64,000 bases of DNA from Bradyrhizobium sp. 138 (GCF_023074075.1 NZ_JADPKT010000071.1:62001-126000), one strand, 5' to 3'; shown: positions 41,543 through 51,904, numbered from the stretch's first letter. Translations and numbers: made by a program. The notes: generated by a model not told the origin, from the letters alone.

Positions 41543-42964
41543 TCAAGCCGGCCAGCGGGACAGAAGGTCGGCAGAAGCCTCGAACAGTGCGCTCACGCGC
41601 AGCAATTCGGCGTCGGCACGGAAGCGGCCGACGAGCTGGAGCCCGATCGGCAGGCCGTCGCGGCCGAACCCCGAGGGCAGGCTGACGGCGGGATGGCCGG
41701 TCATGTTGAACGGCATGGTCCAGGGAAACCAGTTCGGCCGGACACTGTCGAAATGCTTGCCGTCGATCTCGATGCTGCCGAACAAATCCTGGTTGATCGG
41801 CAGCGCGGTGCGCGTCAGGGTCGGCATCGCCAAGACGTGCCCGCGCGCAAGCAGCGATTGCACCCGGCGGAACAGCGCGGTGCGCGCGAACATCGCCTCC
41901 TGGTAGTCGACGCCGCTGACGTCGGTGGCGAGCGCGAGCTGCTTCAGGAAAGCCTCGCTCATCTCATCCTTGTGCTCGGCTGCGAGTTTTGCAAAGCGCG
42001 TGCGCCAGACGGTGTGGTTGATGGCGCGCCAGATCGGCTCGATGTCGAAACCTTCGCCGGAGAATTCCTCGAGCTCGGCCCCTAACCCTGCCAGCCGGTC
42101 GAGGGTCGCCTTGAAACTGCGGGCGACCTCGGCGGACACCGGGCGGCCGGGCGGCGTCAGGCAGTACAGAATCCGCTGGCCACGCAGATCGCCGCGCGCG
42201 CCAGCCGTGCCGACGAAATCAGGCACGGGAACGCCGATCGACCAGGGATCACAGGCGTCCTCGCCCGCCATCGCCTGCATCATCAGCGCGGTGTCGGCGA
42301 CGGTGCGGGTGGTCGGCGTGACGTAGGTCTGGTTGCCGAACACGTCCAGCGCCTGGCTGTGCGGGATCACGCCGTTGCTCTGCTTCAAGCCAACCACGCC
42401 GTTGCAGGCGGCGGGAATTCGCGTCGAGCCGCCGCCGTCGGTCGCGATCGCGAGCGGCGCGATGCCGCTGGCAACCGCAACAGCCGCGCCCCCGCTGGAG
42501 CCACCGGAGGAACGGCACGCGTCCCATGCATTGCGGGTGCGGCCAAACAGCGGTGAATCGGTCAGGCACTTGCTGCCGAATTCCGGCGTCGTGGTCTTGC
42601 CGATCAGGATCGCGCCCGCACTGCGCAGCCGCGCCACCGCGATGGCATCCTCGGTCGGCACGTTGTCCTTGTAGGGAACGGCGCCGAAGGTAGTCTTCAA
42701 GCCCCTGGTGTTGACGATGTCCTTGACGGTGACGGGAATGCCATGGAGCAGGCCGAGCGCCTCGCCCGCCATCACCTTGCGCTCCGCCGCCCGCGCCTGC
42801 GTGATCGCCTCGTCGCCACAGAGCGTGATGAAGCAGTTCAGCTCGGGCTGCAGCGCCTCGGCGCGCGCGAGCACGGCACGGGTGATCTCGACGGGGGAAA
42901 TCTTCCTTGCGGCGATGAGTCCGCGCAGTTCGGTTGCGGACAAGAGGCAGGGATCGCCGTTCAT
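41543..42964 (-). CDS. Amidase-signature hydrolase, first gene of the amide/peptide uptake operon
   Basis: Cytoplasmic AS-family enzyme of 473 residues, near the usual length. It opens CLLSATELRGLIAARKISPVE. The catalytic Lys is in PVTVKDIVNTRG near residue 80 and the Gly/Ser-rich loop SSGGSSGGAAVAVASG near 152-167 provides cis-Ser and nucleophile. ATDGGGSTRIPAACNGVVGLK is the adjoining conserved stretch. No signal peptide is seen. It is divergent from a LysR gene, with 116 bp between starts, and begins the operon that continues into the DppBCDF-like importer. It probably cleaves what the transporter brings in. Substrate not identifiable; glutamyl-tRNA amidotransferase subunit A is excluded by context. 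Confidence 0.88.
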   Translation of the reverse strand: MNGDPCLLSATELRGLIAARKISPVEITRAVLARAEALQPELNCFITLCGDEAITQARAAERKVMAGEALGLLHGIPVTVKDIVNTRGLKTTFGAVPYKDNVPTEDAIAVARLRSAGAILIGKTTTPEFGSKCLTDSPLFGRTRNAWDACRSSGGSSGGAAVAVASGIAPLAIATDGGGSTRIPAACNGVVGLKQSNGVIPHSQALDVFGNQTYVTPTTRTVADTALMMQAMAGEDACDPWSIGVPVPDFVGTAGARGDLRGQRILYCLTPPGRPVSAEVARSFKATLDRLAGLGAELEEFSGEGFDIEPIWRAINHTVWRTRFAKLAAEHKDEMSEAFLKQLALATDVSGVDYQEAMFARTALFRRVQSLLARGHVLAMPTLTRTALPINQDLFGSIEIDGKHFDSVRPNWFPWTMPFNMTGHPAVSLPSGFGRDGLPIGLQLVGRFRADAELLRVSALFEASADLLSRWPA

Positions 42965-43080
42965 CGTGACATCGCGCTCCGGGGCGAGCCCCCGTTGGCC
43001 CAGCCATTGACAGCCAGAATGACAGTTTTGTTAACTCGCCGTCCAATACCATTTTGATCCTCAACCCATATGTTTTCGGT
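42965..43080. promoter_or_regulatory. Divergent promoter region between amidase operon and LysR gene
   Basis: Contains TTGACA at 43007-43012 with a weak TTAACT 18 bp on (43031-43036), a possible sigma-70-like promoter for the rightward LysR gene. The interrupted palindrome TTGATCCTCAA (43054-43064) is a candidate regulator half-site. The leftward promoter for the amidase operon is not evident. These assignments are by eye only. Confidence 0.35.
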
Positions 43081-43974
43081 ATGCCAATGGATCTTCGCCG
43101 GCTCCGCTATTTTGTCGCCGTCGCCGAGGCGCGCAGCGTCGGCAAGGCCGCCGAGCGGCTGCGGATGGCGCAGCCGCCGCTTTCCGTCCAGATTCGCAAG
43201 CTGGAAGCCGAGATCGGCGCGCCGCTGTTCCGCCGCGGCACCCGTGGCATGGACCTGACCGAGGCTGGCCAAGCGCTCCTGGCGCGCGCGAGCGAGGCGC
43301 TGGCACTGGCTGCTGACGGCGCCGAAGCCGCGCGCGCGGTCGCCGCCGGCAAGCGCGGCCGGCTGTCGGTCGGCTACATGTTCGTGTTGGCCAATGCGGT
43401 GCTGCCGCGCCTGATCCCCGAGCTGCGCCGCTCGATTCCCGGCGTCGACCTCGACTTCGCCGAGCTTAGCGCCTCGACCCGCGAGGCGCGGCTGCTCGAC
43501 CGCAGCGTCACGGTCGCGCTGTGCATGCCGGCGATCCATCACCCTGAGATCCAGGTGGCGCGGATCGGCGCGGAGCCGTTCATGCTGGCGATGCCGATCC
43601 GCTCACCGCTCGCCCGCCTCGGCGCGGTGCCGATGGCGAAATTGCAGGGCCGCCCGCTGATCGCGCTGCCGTGGCCAGACCACGACCCCGCCTCCTCCGC
43701 GGTCGCGGCCTTGCTGCGGCGGCATCAAATCGTGATGCCGATTGCGAGCCGGGTGGAGACGGTGCATTCGGCGATGAGCCTGGTTCTGGCCGGTGAAGGT
43801 CTCGCCATCCTGCCAGCTTGCGCGCAGCTCGGCGCGCCACGCGGCATCGTGTTCAGGCCGCTGCGCGACGCCACCGATTCCATCGATATCGCAGTCTGCT
43901 GGCGGCGGGATTCTCAGAGTCCGCTGATCCGAACTTTCCTCAAATGCGCCGAGAAGGCCGTCGCGCCGCTGTGA
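43081..43974 (+). CDS. LysR-family regulator of the divergent amidase/peptide-transport operon
   Basis: Transcription factor of 297 residues. The start is placed at the ATG at 43081 (MPMDLRRLRYF); ATG 43087 (MDLRRLRYF) is equally good, and a TTG further upstream would be less typical. The helix-turn-helix covers about 1-60 (YFVAVAEARSVGKAAERL, RMAQPPLSVQIRKLEAEIGAPLF). The effector domain follows (about 90-290), beginning GRLSVGYMFVLANAVLPRLI. This BenM/CatM/CbbR-like class normally regulates the divergent genes, here an amidase and an amide or peptide importer; the inducer is unknown. Its stop lies 4 nt from the convergent PfkB kinase gene. Confidence 0.92.
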   Translation: MPMDLRRLRYFVAVAEARSVGKAAERLRMAQPPLSVQIRKLEAEIGAPLFRRGTRGMDLTEAGQALLARASEALALAADGAEAARAVAAGKRGRLSVGYMFVLANAVLPRLIPELRRSIPGVDLDFAELSASTREARLLDRSVTVALCMPAIHHPEIQVARIGAEPFMLAMPIRSPLARLGAVPMAKLQGRPLIALPWPDHDPASSAVAALLRRHQIVMPIASRVETVHSAMSLVLAGEGLAILPACAQLGAPRGIVFRPLRDATDSIDIAVCWRRDSQSPLIRTFLKCAEKAVAPL

Positions 43975-43978
43975 GGGA

Positions 43979-44914
43979 CTACAAGGACCAGGTGACCTCG
44001 CGGCTCCACGGCGGATCTGCCCCCGGGCGGGTGCAGGTCAGGCCGGCGCAATTGGCGGCAAAGGACAGCGCGCGGCGGAGCTCATCGGCACTGATGGTCT
44101 TCAGCTGCGGCCGGGTGAGCCTTCCCTGCTTGTGCAGGGCGAACAGCAGCGCCGCCTGAAAGCTGTCGCCGGCGCCGATGGTGTCGGCGACCTCGACCTG
44201 GGGCGAGGTGACCTCGATCGCTCCTGCCCCCGCGTGCCACGCGATTGCGCCGTTGTTGCCGCGGGTGATGACGACGAGGCTCGCACCCTGCCCCAGCAGC
44301 GCGCTCGCTCGCTGCTCGTAACGCTCGTCGCCGAAGAGGTAGGCGAAGTCCACGTCCGACATCTTGATGAGATCGGCGCTGCCGGCGAACTCGGCCATGC
44401 GCGCCAGATAGGCCGGCTTGTCCTTGACCAGATTGGGCCGGCAGTTCGGATCGAAGGAGATCGTCGAGGAGGATCGCGCATCCGCGATCAGCGCTTTGGT
44501 CTCGGCGGCGCCCTGGTCGTTGACGAGCGTGGTCGAGCCGACATGAACGGCCTCAACCGTATCGAAGGGAAGGGACCCGCGCCGGTAGGCCCAGTTTCGC
44601 GTCGCGGTCTCGGCATCGTAGAAGGCATAATGCGACTCGCCCGCGACGATGCGGACAAAGGCGAGCGTGGTCTGAAGGTCGCTGCGGGTGGCGAGGCTGA
44701 GGTCGACGTCGGAGGCTGCGGCGTGATCGGCGATCATCTGCCCGAACAGATCGGTCGAGATGCCGCCGACGAACCCGGTCGGCGCGCCGAGCCGCGCCAT
44801 GCCGATCGCAACGTTCAGGCACGATCCGCCGACCGCAGGCATCACTGCCTCGCGCCCCTCGGCGTTTCGCGTCGGGACGAAATCGATCAGCGCATCGCCG
44901 CAGGCAATCAGCAT
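43979..44914 (-). CDS. PfkB-family sugar kinase (fructokinase-like)
   Basis: Ribokinase-fold kinase of 311 residues. The ATG at 44914 gives MLIACGDALIDFVPTRN; upstream reading is a shadow. Family motifs are GGSCLNVAIGMARLGAPTGFVG at about 28-49 and the C-terminal PfkB signature DTIGAGDSFQAA near residue 247, which carries the catalytic Asp. A fructokinase role (fructose to fructose 6-phosphate) fits a polyol operon, since mannitol, sorbitol or galactitol oxidation yields ketohexoses. It is the last of the operon, 4 nt after the FGGY kinase. Other hexose or ketose kinases of this family cannot be excluded. Confidence 0.88.
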   Translation of the reverse strand: MLIACGDALIDFVPTRNAEGREAVMPAVGGSCLNVAIGMARLGAPTGFVGGISTDLFGQMIADHAAASDVDLSLATRSDLQTTLAFVRIVAGESHYAFYDAETATRNWAYRRGSLPFDTVEAVHVGSTTLVNDQGAAETKALIADARSSSTISFDPNCRPNLVKDKPAYLARMAEFAGSADLIKMSDVDFAYLFGDERYEQRASALLGQGASLVVITRGNNGAIAWHAGAGAIEVTSPQVEVADTIGAGDSFQAALLFALHKQGRLTRPQLKTISADELRRALSFAANCAGLTCTRPGADPPWSREVTWSL

Positions 44915-44918
44915 GTCT

Positions 44919-46565
44919 TCAACCTCTCGCGATGTCGCGCATCGCCGCGCGGCTGCCGCGATCGACTTCGCGCAGCAGCTTGTAGACCTCGCGCTTGCGC
45001 GTGTGAAACGCCGCCATGTCAGGCGCGGTCGGTTCGCTCTTGCGTCCCAGCGCCGACATTTTTGCCATGGTCTCGCCGATCGAGGCATAGGCACCGCCGG
45101 CCACCGCGCCTAACATCGCAGCACCGAGCAGCACCGGTTCCTTCGTCTGCGGCAGCGCAACGGTGAGCCCTGTCGTGTCGGCCATGATCTGCCGTGCCAG
45201 CGGACTGCGACTGGCGCCGCCGCCCATGATCATGATGCTGGAGCGCACGCCATGCGCGGCAAAGGCCTCGATCACCTCGGCAAGTCCATAGGCCAGCCCA
45301 CACAGGCCGGCGACGAACAGCCGCTCCATCGAGGCGATATCAGTGTCGAGATCAAGCCCCGCGATCACCGCGCGCGTATCGGGGTCTGCGTAGGGCGAGC
45401 GGTTGCCGATGAACTCAGGAAGCACATGGATATCCCGGGCGAGCAGCGCGGCACGACTGGCATCGCCGGCACGCGCGATGATGCGACGCTCAAGGAAGTC
45501 GATGAGGTCGACGCCCTCGCTGCGTGCCGCCGCGCTCGCCTCGGCATGGCCCGGATGCGACTTGAGGAGATGGTCGATCGCCGCGCCCGCGGCAGACTGG
45601 CCGCCCTCGTTGAGCCAGAAGTCCGGAACCATGCCGGAATAATAAGGTCCCCACACGCCCGGCACGAAGCACGGGTCCTTCGTCGTTGCCATGATGCAGG
45701 CCGACGTTCCCATGATGTAGGCGAGCCGGTCGCAGACATCGCTCGCCCCGCCCCCACCGTCGCGTCCGCCAATCGCGCCGATGCCGCCGGCATGGGCGTC
45801 GATCAGCGAGGCACCGACCGGTATGCCCGGCGACAGGCCAAGCTCGGCCGCGGCCGCGCGGGTGAGACCCGTGCCGAGCCGCGTGCCGGGGGCGACGATC
45901 TCGGTGCCGACGCGAACATATTTCTCGTTGACGAAATCCGACAGGCCGATGCGTTTGAAGAATTGCGCGCTCCAGCCGCCGCCGTCATGGGCGAGATAGT
46001 TCCATTTGCAGGTGACGGTGCAGGTCGAGCGCTGCAGCGAACCCGTCGCACGCCAAGTCAGATAATCCGAGAGATCAAAGAAGTGGCCGGCGCCGTCAAA
46101 GCTCCCGCGAAGGTGCCGCTTCAGCCATAGCAGCTTCGGCATCTCCATCTCGGGCGAGATCGAGCCGCCGACATAGCGCAACACGGCATCCTCGGTCTCG
46201 TTGATCAGCCGCGCCTCGGCGATGGCACGATGATCCATCCAGACGATGACATTACGCTGCTTGTCGCCGGACACGCTGACGGTGAGTGGCCCGCCCTGCT
46301 TATCGAGGACAACCAGCGAACAGGTGGCGTCAAAGCCGATGCCGCCGACGCTGTCGGGCGCGATGGCTGCTTCCGCCATCGCCGCCCGCACCGAGGTCGT
46401 GCAGGCGTCCCAGATGTCCTGGGATGACTGCTCGACGATGTCGCCGGCCTCGTGCCAGATCCTGATCGGGTGCCGCGCGGTCGCGAGCAGAGTCCCGGCC
46501 TCGTCAAACACCCCTGCCCGCGTGCTCGTGGTCCCCACGTCGACGCCGATATACGCTCGCGGCAT
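44919..46565 (-). CDS. FGGY-family pentulose kinase (ribulokinase-like)
   Basis: Carbohydrate kinase of 548 residues, the length of ribulokinase-type FGGY enzymes rather than xylulokinase (about 480-500). The N-terminal phosphate loop YIGVDVGTTSTRAGVFDEAG is at residues 5-24 and the metal/substrate Asp region GIGFDATCSLVVLD near 76-89. A second domain has IPVGASLIDAHAGGIGAIGG near 250 and the FGGY-like adenosine loop IMGGGASRSPLARQI near 448-462. It probably phosphorylates D-ribulose or a related ketopentose made by the neighbouring SDR. It lies 33 nt after the SDR gene and 4 nt before the PfkB gene. The exact sugar is inferred only. Confidence 0.88.
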   Translation of the reverse strand: MPRAYIGVDVGTTSTRAGVFDEAGTLLATARHPIRIWHEAGDIVEQSSQDIWDACTTSVRAAMAEAAIAPDSVGGIGFDATCSLVVLDKQGGPLTVSVSGDKQRNVIVWMDHRAIAEARLINETEDAVLRYVGGSISPEMEMPKLLWLKRHLRGSFDGAGHFFDLSDYLTWRATGSLQRSTCTVTCKWNYLAHDGGGWSAQFFKRIGLSDFVNEKYVRVGTEIVAPGTRLGTGLTRAAAAELGLSPGIPVGASLIDAHAGGIGAIGGRDGGGGASDVCDRLAYIMGTSACIMATTKDPCFVPGVWGPYYSGMVPDFWLNEGGQSAAGAAIDHLLKSHPGHAEASAAARSEGVDLIDFLERRIIARAGDASRAALLARDIHVLPEFIGNRSPYADPDTRAVIAGLDLDTDIASMERLFVAGLCGLAYGLAEVIEAFAAHGVRSSIMIMGGGASRSPLARQIMADTTGLTVALPQTKEPVLLGAAMLGAVAGGAYASIGETMAKMSALGRKSEPTAPDMAAFHTRKREVYKLLREVDRGSRAAMRDIARG

Positions 46566-46598
46566 TGTCGCTCCAGCTTCGTCAGTTTTGACGCAAGC

Positions 46599-47372
46599 CT
46601 ACCAGCAAGTGTAGCCGCCATCCACCAGCACGATGCTGCCGGTCATCAGGCTCGCGGCTTCCGAGCTCAGGAACAGCACGACGGAGGCGATCTCCTCGAC
46701 CTGCCCCATCCGCGCCATCGGGGTTCCACCGATCCAGGCGTCGTACATCTTGGCGTTGCTCTTCACGAAAGCGTTGAGCGGCGTCTCGATATAGGTCGGC
46801 GCCACCGCATTGACGCGGATGCCGCGCGCGCCCCATTCGGCAGCCAGCGATTTGGTCAGATGATGCACACCGGCCTTGGAAGCGTTGTAGAAACACTGCT
46901 CCTGCGGCTTGTTGACGATGAAGCCGGACATCGAGCCGACATTGACGATGGCGCCGCTCTTGGCCTTGAGCATGTGCTTGCCGAATTCGCGGCAGCACCA
47001 GAAGGTGCCGTTGAGGTTGACGTCGATGACGTTCAGCCAGTGCTCATCGGTGACCGTCTCGGCGGGGGTTTCGCTGCGAGCAATGCCGGCATTGTTGACG
47101 AGAATGTCGACCTTGCCGTGACGGGCGACGAGATCGTTCGCGACCTCCGCCACGCGCTTGGTGTCGGTGACGTCCATGATCGCGGTCTCGATGTCAAAGC
47201 CCTTCGCCTTCAGGCTGGCTTTCGCGCTGTCGGCGACCTTGCTGTCGCGGTCGCCGATGATGACCCTGGCGCCGGCCTCAGCCAGCGCTTCGGCGCAGGC
47301 CAGCCCAATGCCCTGCCCGCCGCCGGTGATGAACGCGGTCTTGCCGCTCAGCTTGAATTTTTCCAGGTACAT
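46599..47372 (-). CDS. Short-chain dehydrogenase/reductase, polyol dehydrogenase (galactitol/arabitol type)
   Basis: Classical SDR of 257 residues. The NAD site is ITGGGQGIGLA at residues 14-24, NNAGIA is near 92-97, catalytic Ser in NVGSMSGF near 142, and the Tyr and Lys in FYNASKAGV near 156-160. The C-terminal VDGGYTCW closely resembles the VDGGYTVW end of Rhodobacter galactitol 2-dehydrogenase, as do the NVGSMSGFIVNKPQ and HHLTKSLAAEWGARGIRVNAVAP stretches (recalled, not aligned). It likely oxidises a sugar alcohol to a ketose. It sits 41 nt after the transporter ATPase gene and before two sugar kinases, matching uptake-oxidise-phosphorylate order. Confidence 0.87.
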   Translation of the reverse strand: MYLEKFKLSGKTAFITGGGQGIGLACAEALAEAGARVIIGDRDSKVADSAKASLKAKGFDIETAIMDVTDTKRVAEVANDLVARHGKVDILVNNAGIARSETPAETVTDEHWLNVIDVNLNGTFWCCREFGKHMLKAKSGAIVNVGSMSGFIVNKPQEQCFYNASKAGVHHLTKSLAAEWGARGIRVNAVAPTYIETPLNAFVKSNAKMYDAWIGGTPMARMGQVEEIASVVLFLSSEAASLMTGSIVLVDGGYTCW

Positions 47373-47413
47373 GATGGTCTTTCCGTTTCTTGCCGTCTTC
47401 TTGCCGTTTCTTG

Positions 47414-48421
<1,008 letters not shown>

Positions 48422-48436
48422 GATCCGGCAGCCCCT

Positions 48437-49267
48437 CTACTTCACCGCGCCGAAAGTGAGCCCGCGCACGAGCTGCTTCTGGCTGAACCAACCGAGGACG
48501 AGAATGGGCGCGATCGCCAGCGTCGAGGCCGCCGACAATTTTGCCCAGAACAGCCCTTCCGGGCTGGAATACGAAGCGATGAACGTGGTGAGCGGCGCAG
48601 CGTTCGAGGTGGACAAATTGAGCGTCCAGAACGCCTCGTTCCAGGCGAGGATCAAATTGAGCAGCAGCGTCGAGGCCAGCCCCGGGATCGCCATGGGCGT
48701 CAGCACGTAGACCAGCTCGCGGCCGATGGTGGCGCCGTCCATGCGCGCAGCTTCGAGGATGTCGCGCGGGATTTCCTTGAAATAAGTGAAGAGCATCCAG
48801 ATCACGATCGGCAGATTTCCGAGGCAGAGGATGAAGACGAGGCCGATGCGGGAATCGAGCAGACCGAAGCTCTTGTAGATCAGGTAGATCGGCACCAGCA
48901 CGCCGACCGGCGGCATCATCTTGGTCGAGAGCATCCAGAGCAGGATGTCCTTGGTGCGCTTGGTCGGCGAGAACGCCATCGACCAGGCCGCCGGAATGGC
49001 GATCAACAGCGCAATCAGCGTCGAGCCGCCGGCGATGATGATCGAATTCATCGCGTGGTGGACATAGTCGCTGCGCTCCTGCACGGTCGCGTAGTTCTCC
49101 GTGGTCCAGTGGAAGAACAGGAACGATGGCGGGATGGCGAAAGCCTCGAGCTCGGTCTTGAAGCTCGCCAGCATCATCCACAGGATCGGGAAGAAGATCA
49201 GGAAGCCGAAGAACCACGCCCCGATCGTCGAGACCACCACCCGCCGCGTCGTCGCCATCCGTGCCAT
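48437..49267 (-). CDS. Polyol ABC transporter permease (SmoG-like)
   Basis: MalG-type permease of 276 residues with six membrane segments. TM1 is IGAWFFGFLIFFPILWMML near residues 16-34. The EAA loop (EAARMDGATIGRELVYVLTPM) lies near 185 and binds the ATPase. The C-terminal LVRGLTFGAVK ends as in sugar and sorbitol/mannitol permeases. It begins 3 nt after its partner permease and belongs to the four-gene polyol importer. The start at 49267 has an in-frame ATG three codons later as an alternative. Confidence 0.94.
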   Translation of the reverse strand: MARMATTRRVVVSTIGAWFFGFLIFFPILWMMLASFKTELEAFAIPPSFLFFHWTTENYATVQERSDYVHHAMNSIIIAGGSTLIALLIAIPAAWSMAFSPTKRTKDILLWMLSTKMMPPVGVLVPIYLIYKSFGLLDSRIGLVFILCLGNLPIVIWMLFTYFKEIPRDILEAARMDGATIGRELVYVLTPMAIPGLASTLLLNLILAWNEAFWTLNLSTSNAAPLTTFIASYSSPEGLFWAKLSAASTLAIAPILVLGWFSQKQLVRGLTFGAVK

Positions 49268-49270
49268 GTG

Positions 49271-50143
49271 TCACGCCTCCAGATTGCGGCCGACGATGCG
49301 GACCAGGAAGAAGGCGACGATGTTGGCAATCACCACCGCGACGAGGCCGCCTGCGGAGGCGCTGCCGACGTCGAATTGGATCAGCGCCTGCGAATAGATC
49401 AGGAAGGCGATGTTGGTGGTCTGCAGGCCCGGCCCGCCGCCGGTCGTGACGAAAATCTCGGCGAACACGGTGAGCAGGAAGATGGTCTCGATCAGGATCA
49501 CCACCGTGATGGGCCGCGCGAGATGCGGCAGCGTGATGTAGATGAAGGTCGACACGGCGCTGGCGCCGTCCATCTCGGCGGCCTCCTTCTGCTCCTCGTC
49601 GAGCGATTGCAGCGCCGTCAGCAGGATCAGCGTCGCGAATGGCAGCCATTGCCAGGTCACGATCAGGATCACCGCAAACAGCGGCACATCGTTGAACCAG
49701 TCGATCGGCGTCAGGCCGAACAGAGCGGCCAGCCAGGCGAACAGGCCGGACACCGGGTGCATCAGCAGGTTCTTCCAGACCAGCGCGCTGACCGTCGGCA
49801 TCACGAAAAACGGCGCAATCACCATCAGCCGCACGAAATTGCGTCCGATCACCGGCTGATCCATCAACAGCGCCAGCGGAATACCGAGCAGGATGGTCAG
49901 CGCGAGCACCGAGCCGACCAGCACCAGCGTGTTCTGGAGCGAAGCGAGGAACGCGGGATCGGTGAGGAAGTAGCGGAAGTTCTCCAGACCCACGAACGAC
50001 TCCGAGCCGGGATCGAGCAGGCTGTAATGCAGCGTGGAGAAATAGATCGTCAGCGCCAGCGGAACGATCATCCAGATGAACAGCAGCCCGACGGCCGGCG
50101 TCAGGAGCGAGCGCGCAAGGAACTGCGTCTGCCGGGTTGCCAT
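49271..50143 (-). CDS. Polyol ABC transporter permease (SmoF-like)
   Basis: MalF-type permease of 290 residues. The start at 50143 (MATRQTQFLARSLLTPAV) is chosen over a more upstream ATG because it begins at the usual short cytoplasmic tail before TM1. The EAA loop (EEQKEAAEMDGASAVSTFIYI) is near residue 190. The segment AEIFVTTGGGPGLQTTNIAFLIY near 230 is characteristic of sugar permeases of this subfamily. It lies 85 nt after the binding-protein gene and 3 nt before the second permease. Confidence 0.93.
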   Translation of the reverse strand: MATRQTQFLARSLLTPAVGLLFIWMIVPLALTIYFSTLHYSLLDPGSESFVGLENFRYFLTDPAFLASLQNTLVLVGSVLALTILLGIPLALLMDQPVIGRNFVRLMVIAPFFVMPTVSALVWKNLLMHPVSGLFAWLAALFGLTPIDWFNDVPLFAVILIVTWQWLPFATLILLTALQSLDEEQKEAAEMDGASAVSTFIYITLPHLARPITVVILIETIFLLTVFAEIFVTTGGGPGLQTTNIAFLIYSQALIQFDVGSASAGGLVAVVIANIVAFFLVRIVGRNLEA

Positions 50144-50228
50144 CAACGCTTCTCCGCTGGCGGGAAGAAGGCGGCCATCCATGACTTTGGATGGCCGCAA
50201 GTCGGAGCTCAGGAGGCAGAGCTCGGGT

Positions 50229-51542
50229 TCACTTGATGTAGCCGGCGCGCTTCATCTCGCGTTCGGTCGCCGATTGCGCCGCGGTGAGCGCGGCATCGAC
50301 CGTCATCGATCCCGCTAGCGCGGCCGAGAATTGCTGACCGACCTGGGTGCCGATGCCCTGGAATTCGGGGATCGCGGCGTATTGCACACCGACGTAAGGC
50401 ACCGGCTTCACCGTCGGCTTGTTCGGATCGGCCGCGTCGATCGAAGCCAGCGTCAGCTTCGCGAACGGGGCGACCTTCAGATAGTCGGGGTTCTGGTAGA
50501 GCGAGGTCCGCGTGCCCGGCGGCACGTTGGCCCAGCCCTCCTTCGACGCGACGAGCTTGGTGTAGTCCTTGCTCGTCGCCCAGGCGATGAACTTCTCGGC
50601 CGCTTCCGTCTTCTTGGAGCCGGCGGGGATGGCCAGATTCCAGGCCCACAGCCAGTTGGCGTTCTTGCCGAGCCCGGTGTTGGGCGCCAGCGCGAAGCCG
50701 ACCTTGTCGGCGACCTTGGAGTCCTTCGGGTTGGTGACGAAGGATGCCGCCACTGTGGCGTCGATCCACATCGCGCACTTGCCGGCATTGAACAGTGCCA
50801 GATTCTCGTTGAAGCCGTTGGAGCTCGCGCCGGGAGGGCCGGCCTCCTTCATCAGATTGACGTAAGTCGTCAGCGTCGTCTTCCATTCCGGCGTGTTGAA
50901 CTGCGGCTGCCACTTCTCGTCGAACCAGCGCGCGCCGTAGGAATTGGCCATCGCCGAGAGGAACGCCATGTTCTCGCCCCAGCCGGCCTTGCCGCGCAGG
51001 CAAATGCCGTAGGTGCCGGCGCTCTTGTCGGTCAGCTTCTTGGCCGCATCGATCACGAAATCCCAGGTCGGCTTCTCCGGCATCTTCAGGCCGGCCTTCT
51101 CGAACAAATCGGTGCGATACATCACCATCGAGCTCTCGCCATAGAACGGCGCGGCATAGAGCTTGCCGTCGACGGAGACCGCATCCTTGATCTTGGGCAG
51201 GAGGTCGGCGACGTCGTAATCGCCGCCGAGATTGGCGAGCGGTACCAGCCAGCCCTTCTTGGCCCAGATCGGCACCTCATAGGTGCCGATGGTGAGCACG
51301 TCGAACTGACCGCCCTTGGTCGCAATGTCGGTGGTGACGCGCTGGCGCAGCACGTTCTCCTCGAGCGTCACCCATTTCACCGAAATGTCGGGGTTCTTCT
51401 TGGTGAATTCGGCCGTCAGCCCCTGCATGCGGATCATGTCGCCATTGTTGACGGTGGCGATCGTCAGGGTCGTTTCGGCCATCGCGGGGACGGCCAGCAA
51501 AAGTGCAGACGCGCCGCAGACGGCGCCCAGGACATGTTTCAC
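50229..51542 (-). CDS. Polyol ABC transporter substrate-binding protein (SmoE-like)
   Basis: Family 1 extracellular binding protein of 437 residues. A GTG at 51542 is taken as the start because AGGGAGG (complement of 51548-51554) precedes it by 5 nt and it opens the signal peptide VKHVLGAVCGASALLLAVPA, cleaved near AMA-ET; the longer frame upstream lacks such support. Body landmarks are TLTIATVNNGDMIRMQGLT, YEVPIWAKKGWLVPL, and NWLWAWNLAIPAGSKKTEAA near 310. It captures sugar alcohols for the SmoFGK-like membrane complex. The long 5' region (51543-51904) separates it from the regulator gene. Confidence 0.93.
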   Translation of the reverse strand: MKHVLGAVCGASALLLAVPAMAETTLTIATVNNGDMIRMQGLTAEFTKKNPDISVKWVTLEENVLRQRVTTDIATKGGQFDVLTIGTYEVPIWAKKGWLVPLANLGGDYDVADLLPKIKDAVSVDGKLYAAPFYGESSMVMYRTDLFEKAGLKMPEKPTWDFVIDAAKKLTDKSAGTYGICLRGKAGWGENMAFLSAMANSYGARWFDEKWQPQFNTPEWKTTLTTYVNLMKEAGPPGASSNGFNENLALFNAGKCAMWIDATVAASFVTNPKDSKVADKVGFALAPNTGLGKNANWLWAWNLAIPAGSKKTEAAEKFIAWATSKDYTKLVASKEGWANVPPGTRTSLYQNPDYLKVAPFAKLTLASIDAADPNKPTVKPVPYVGVQYAAIPEFQGIGTQVGQQFSAALAGSMTVDAALTAAQSATEREMKRAGYIK

Positions 51543-51734
51543 GGTGACCTCCCTCAACTCGCGTTTTGAGCATATGCCCACGCGTTGGGCGTATGTTCAA
51601 CGGAGGAATGGCGGTTGTCAAGCAGGCGCGCGGGCATTTGCGCAACTTATGAGTGCTGCGGTGCGGGAGGGGATGGATGCGGGCGCTGCGGAGTGGCGGC
51701 AGTTGTTCGAAACCGGCGCCAACGGCTTGCTCCA

Positions 51735-51873
51735 CCTCTCCCGCTTGCGGGAGAGGTCGTATCGCATTGAAGATGCGATACGGGTGAGGGCTATCTCCTC
51801 TTGGGGAGTCTTGCCAACGGACAGACCCTCTCCCCAACCCTCTCCCGCAAGCGGGGTCCGCAAGCGGGAGAGG
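51735..51873. repeat. Multi-hairpin intergenic repeat between the SorC regulator and the polyol operon
   Basis: A perfect palindrome CCTCTCCCGCTTGCGGGAGAGG (51735-51756, 10-bp arms, 2-nt loop) is followed by the pair TATCGCAT / ATGCGATA, and then by a second CTCTCCCGC...GCGGGAGAG unit ending at about 51873. The two CTCTCCC units can also pair with each other. The rest of the 51543-51904 spacer holds no gene and presumably the promoter of the binding-protein gene. Confidence 0.8.
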
Positions 51874-51904
51874 AGCGCAGCACCATTGGGGCGCCGTCTT
51901 ACCC

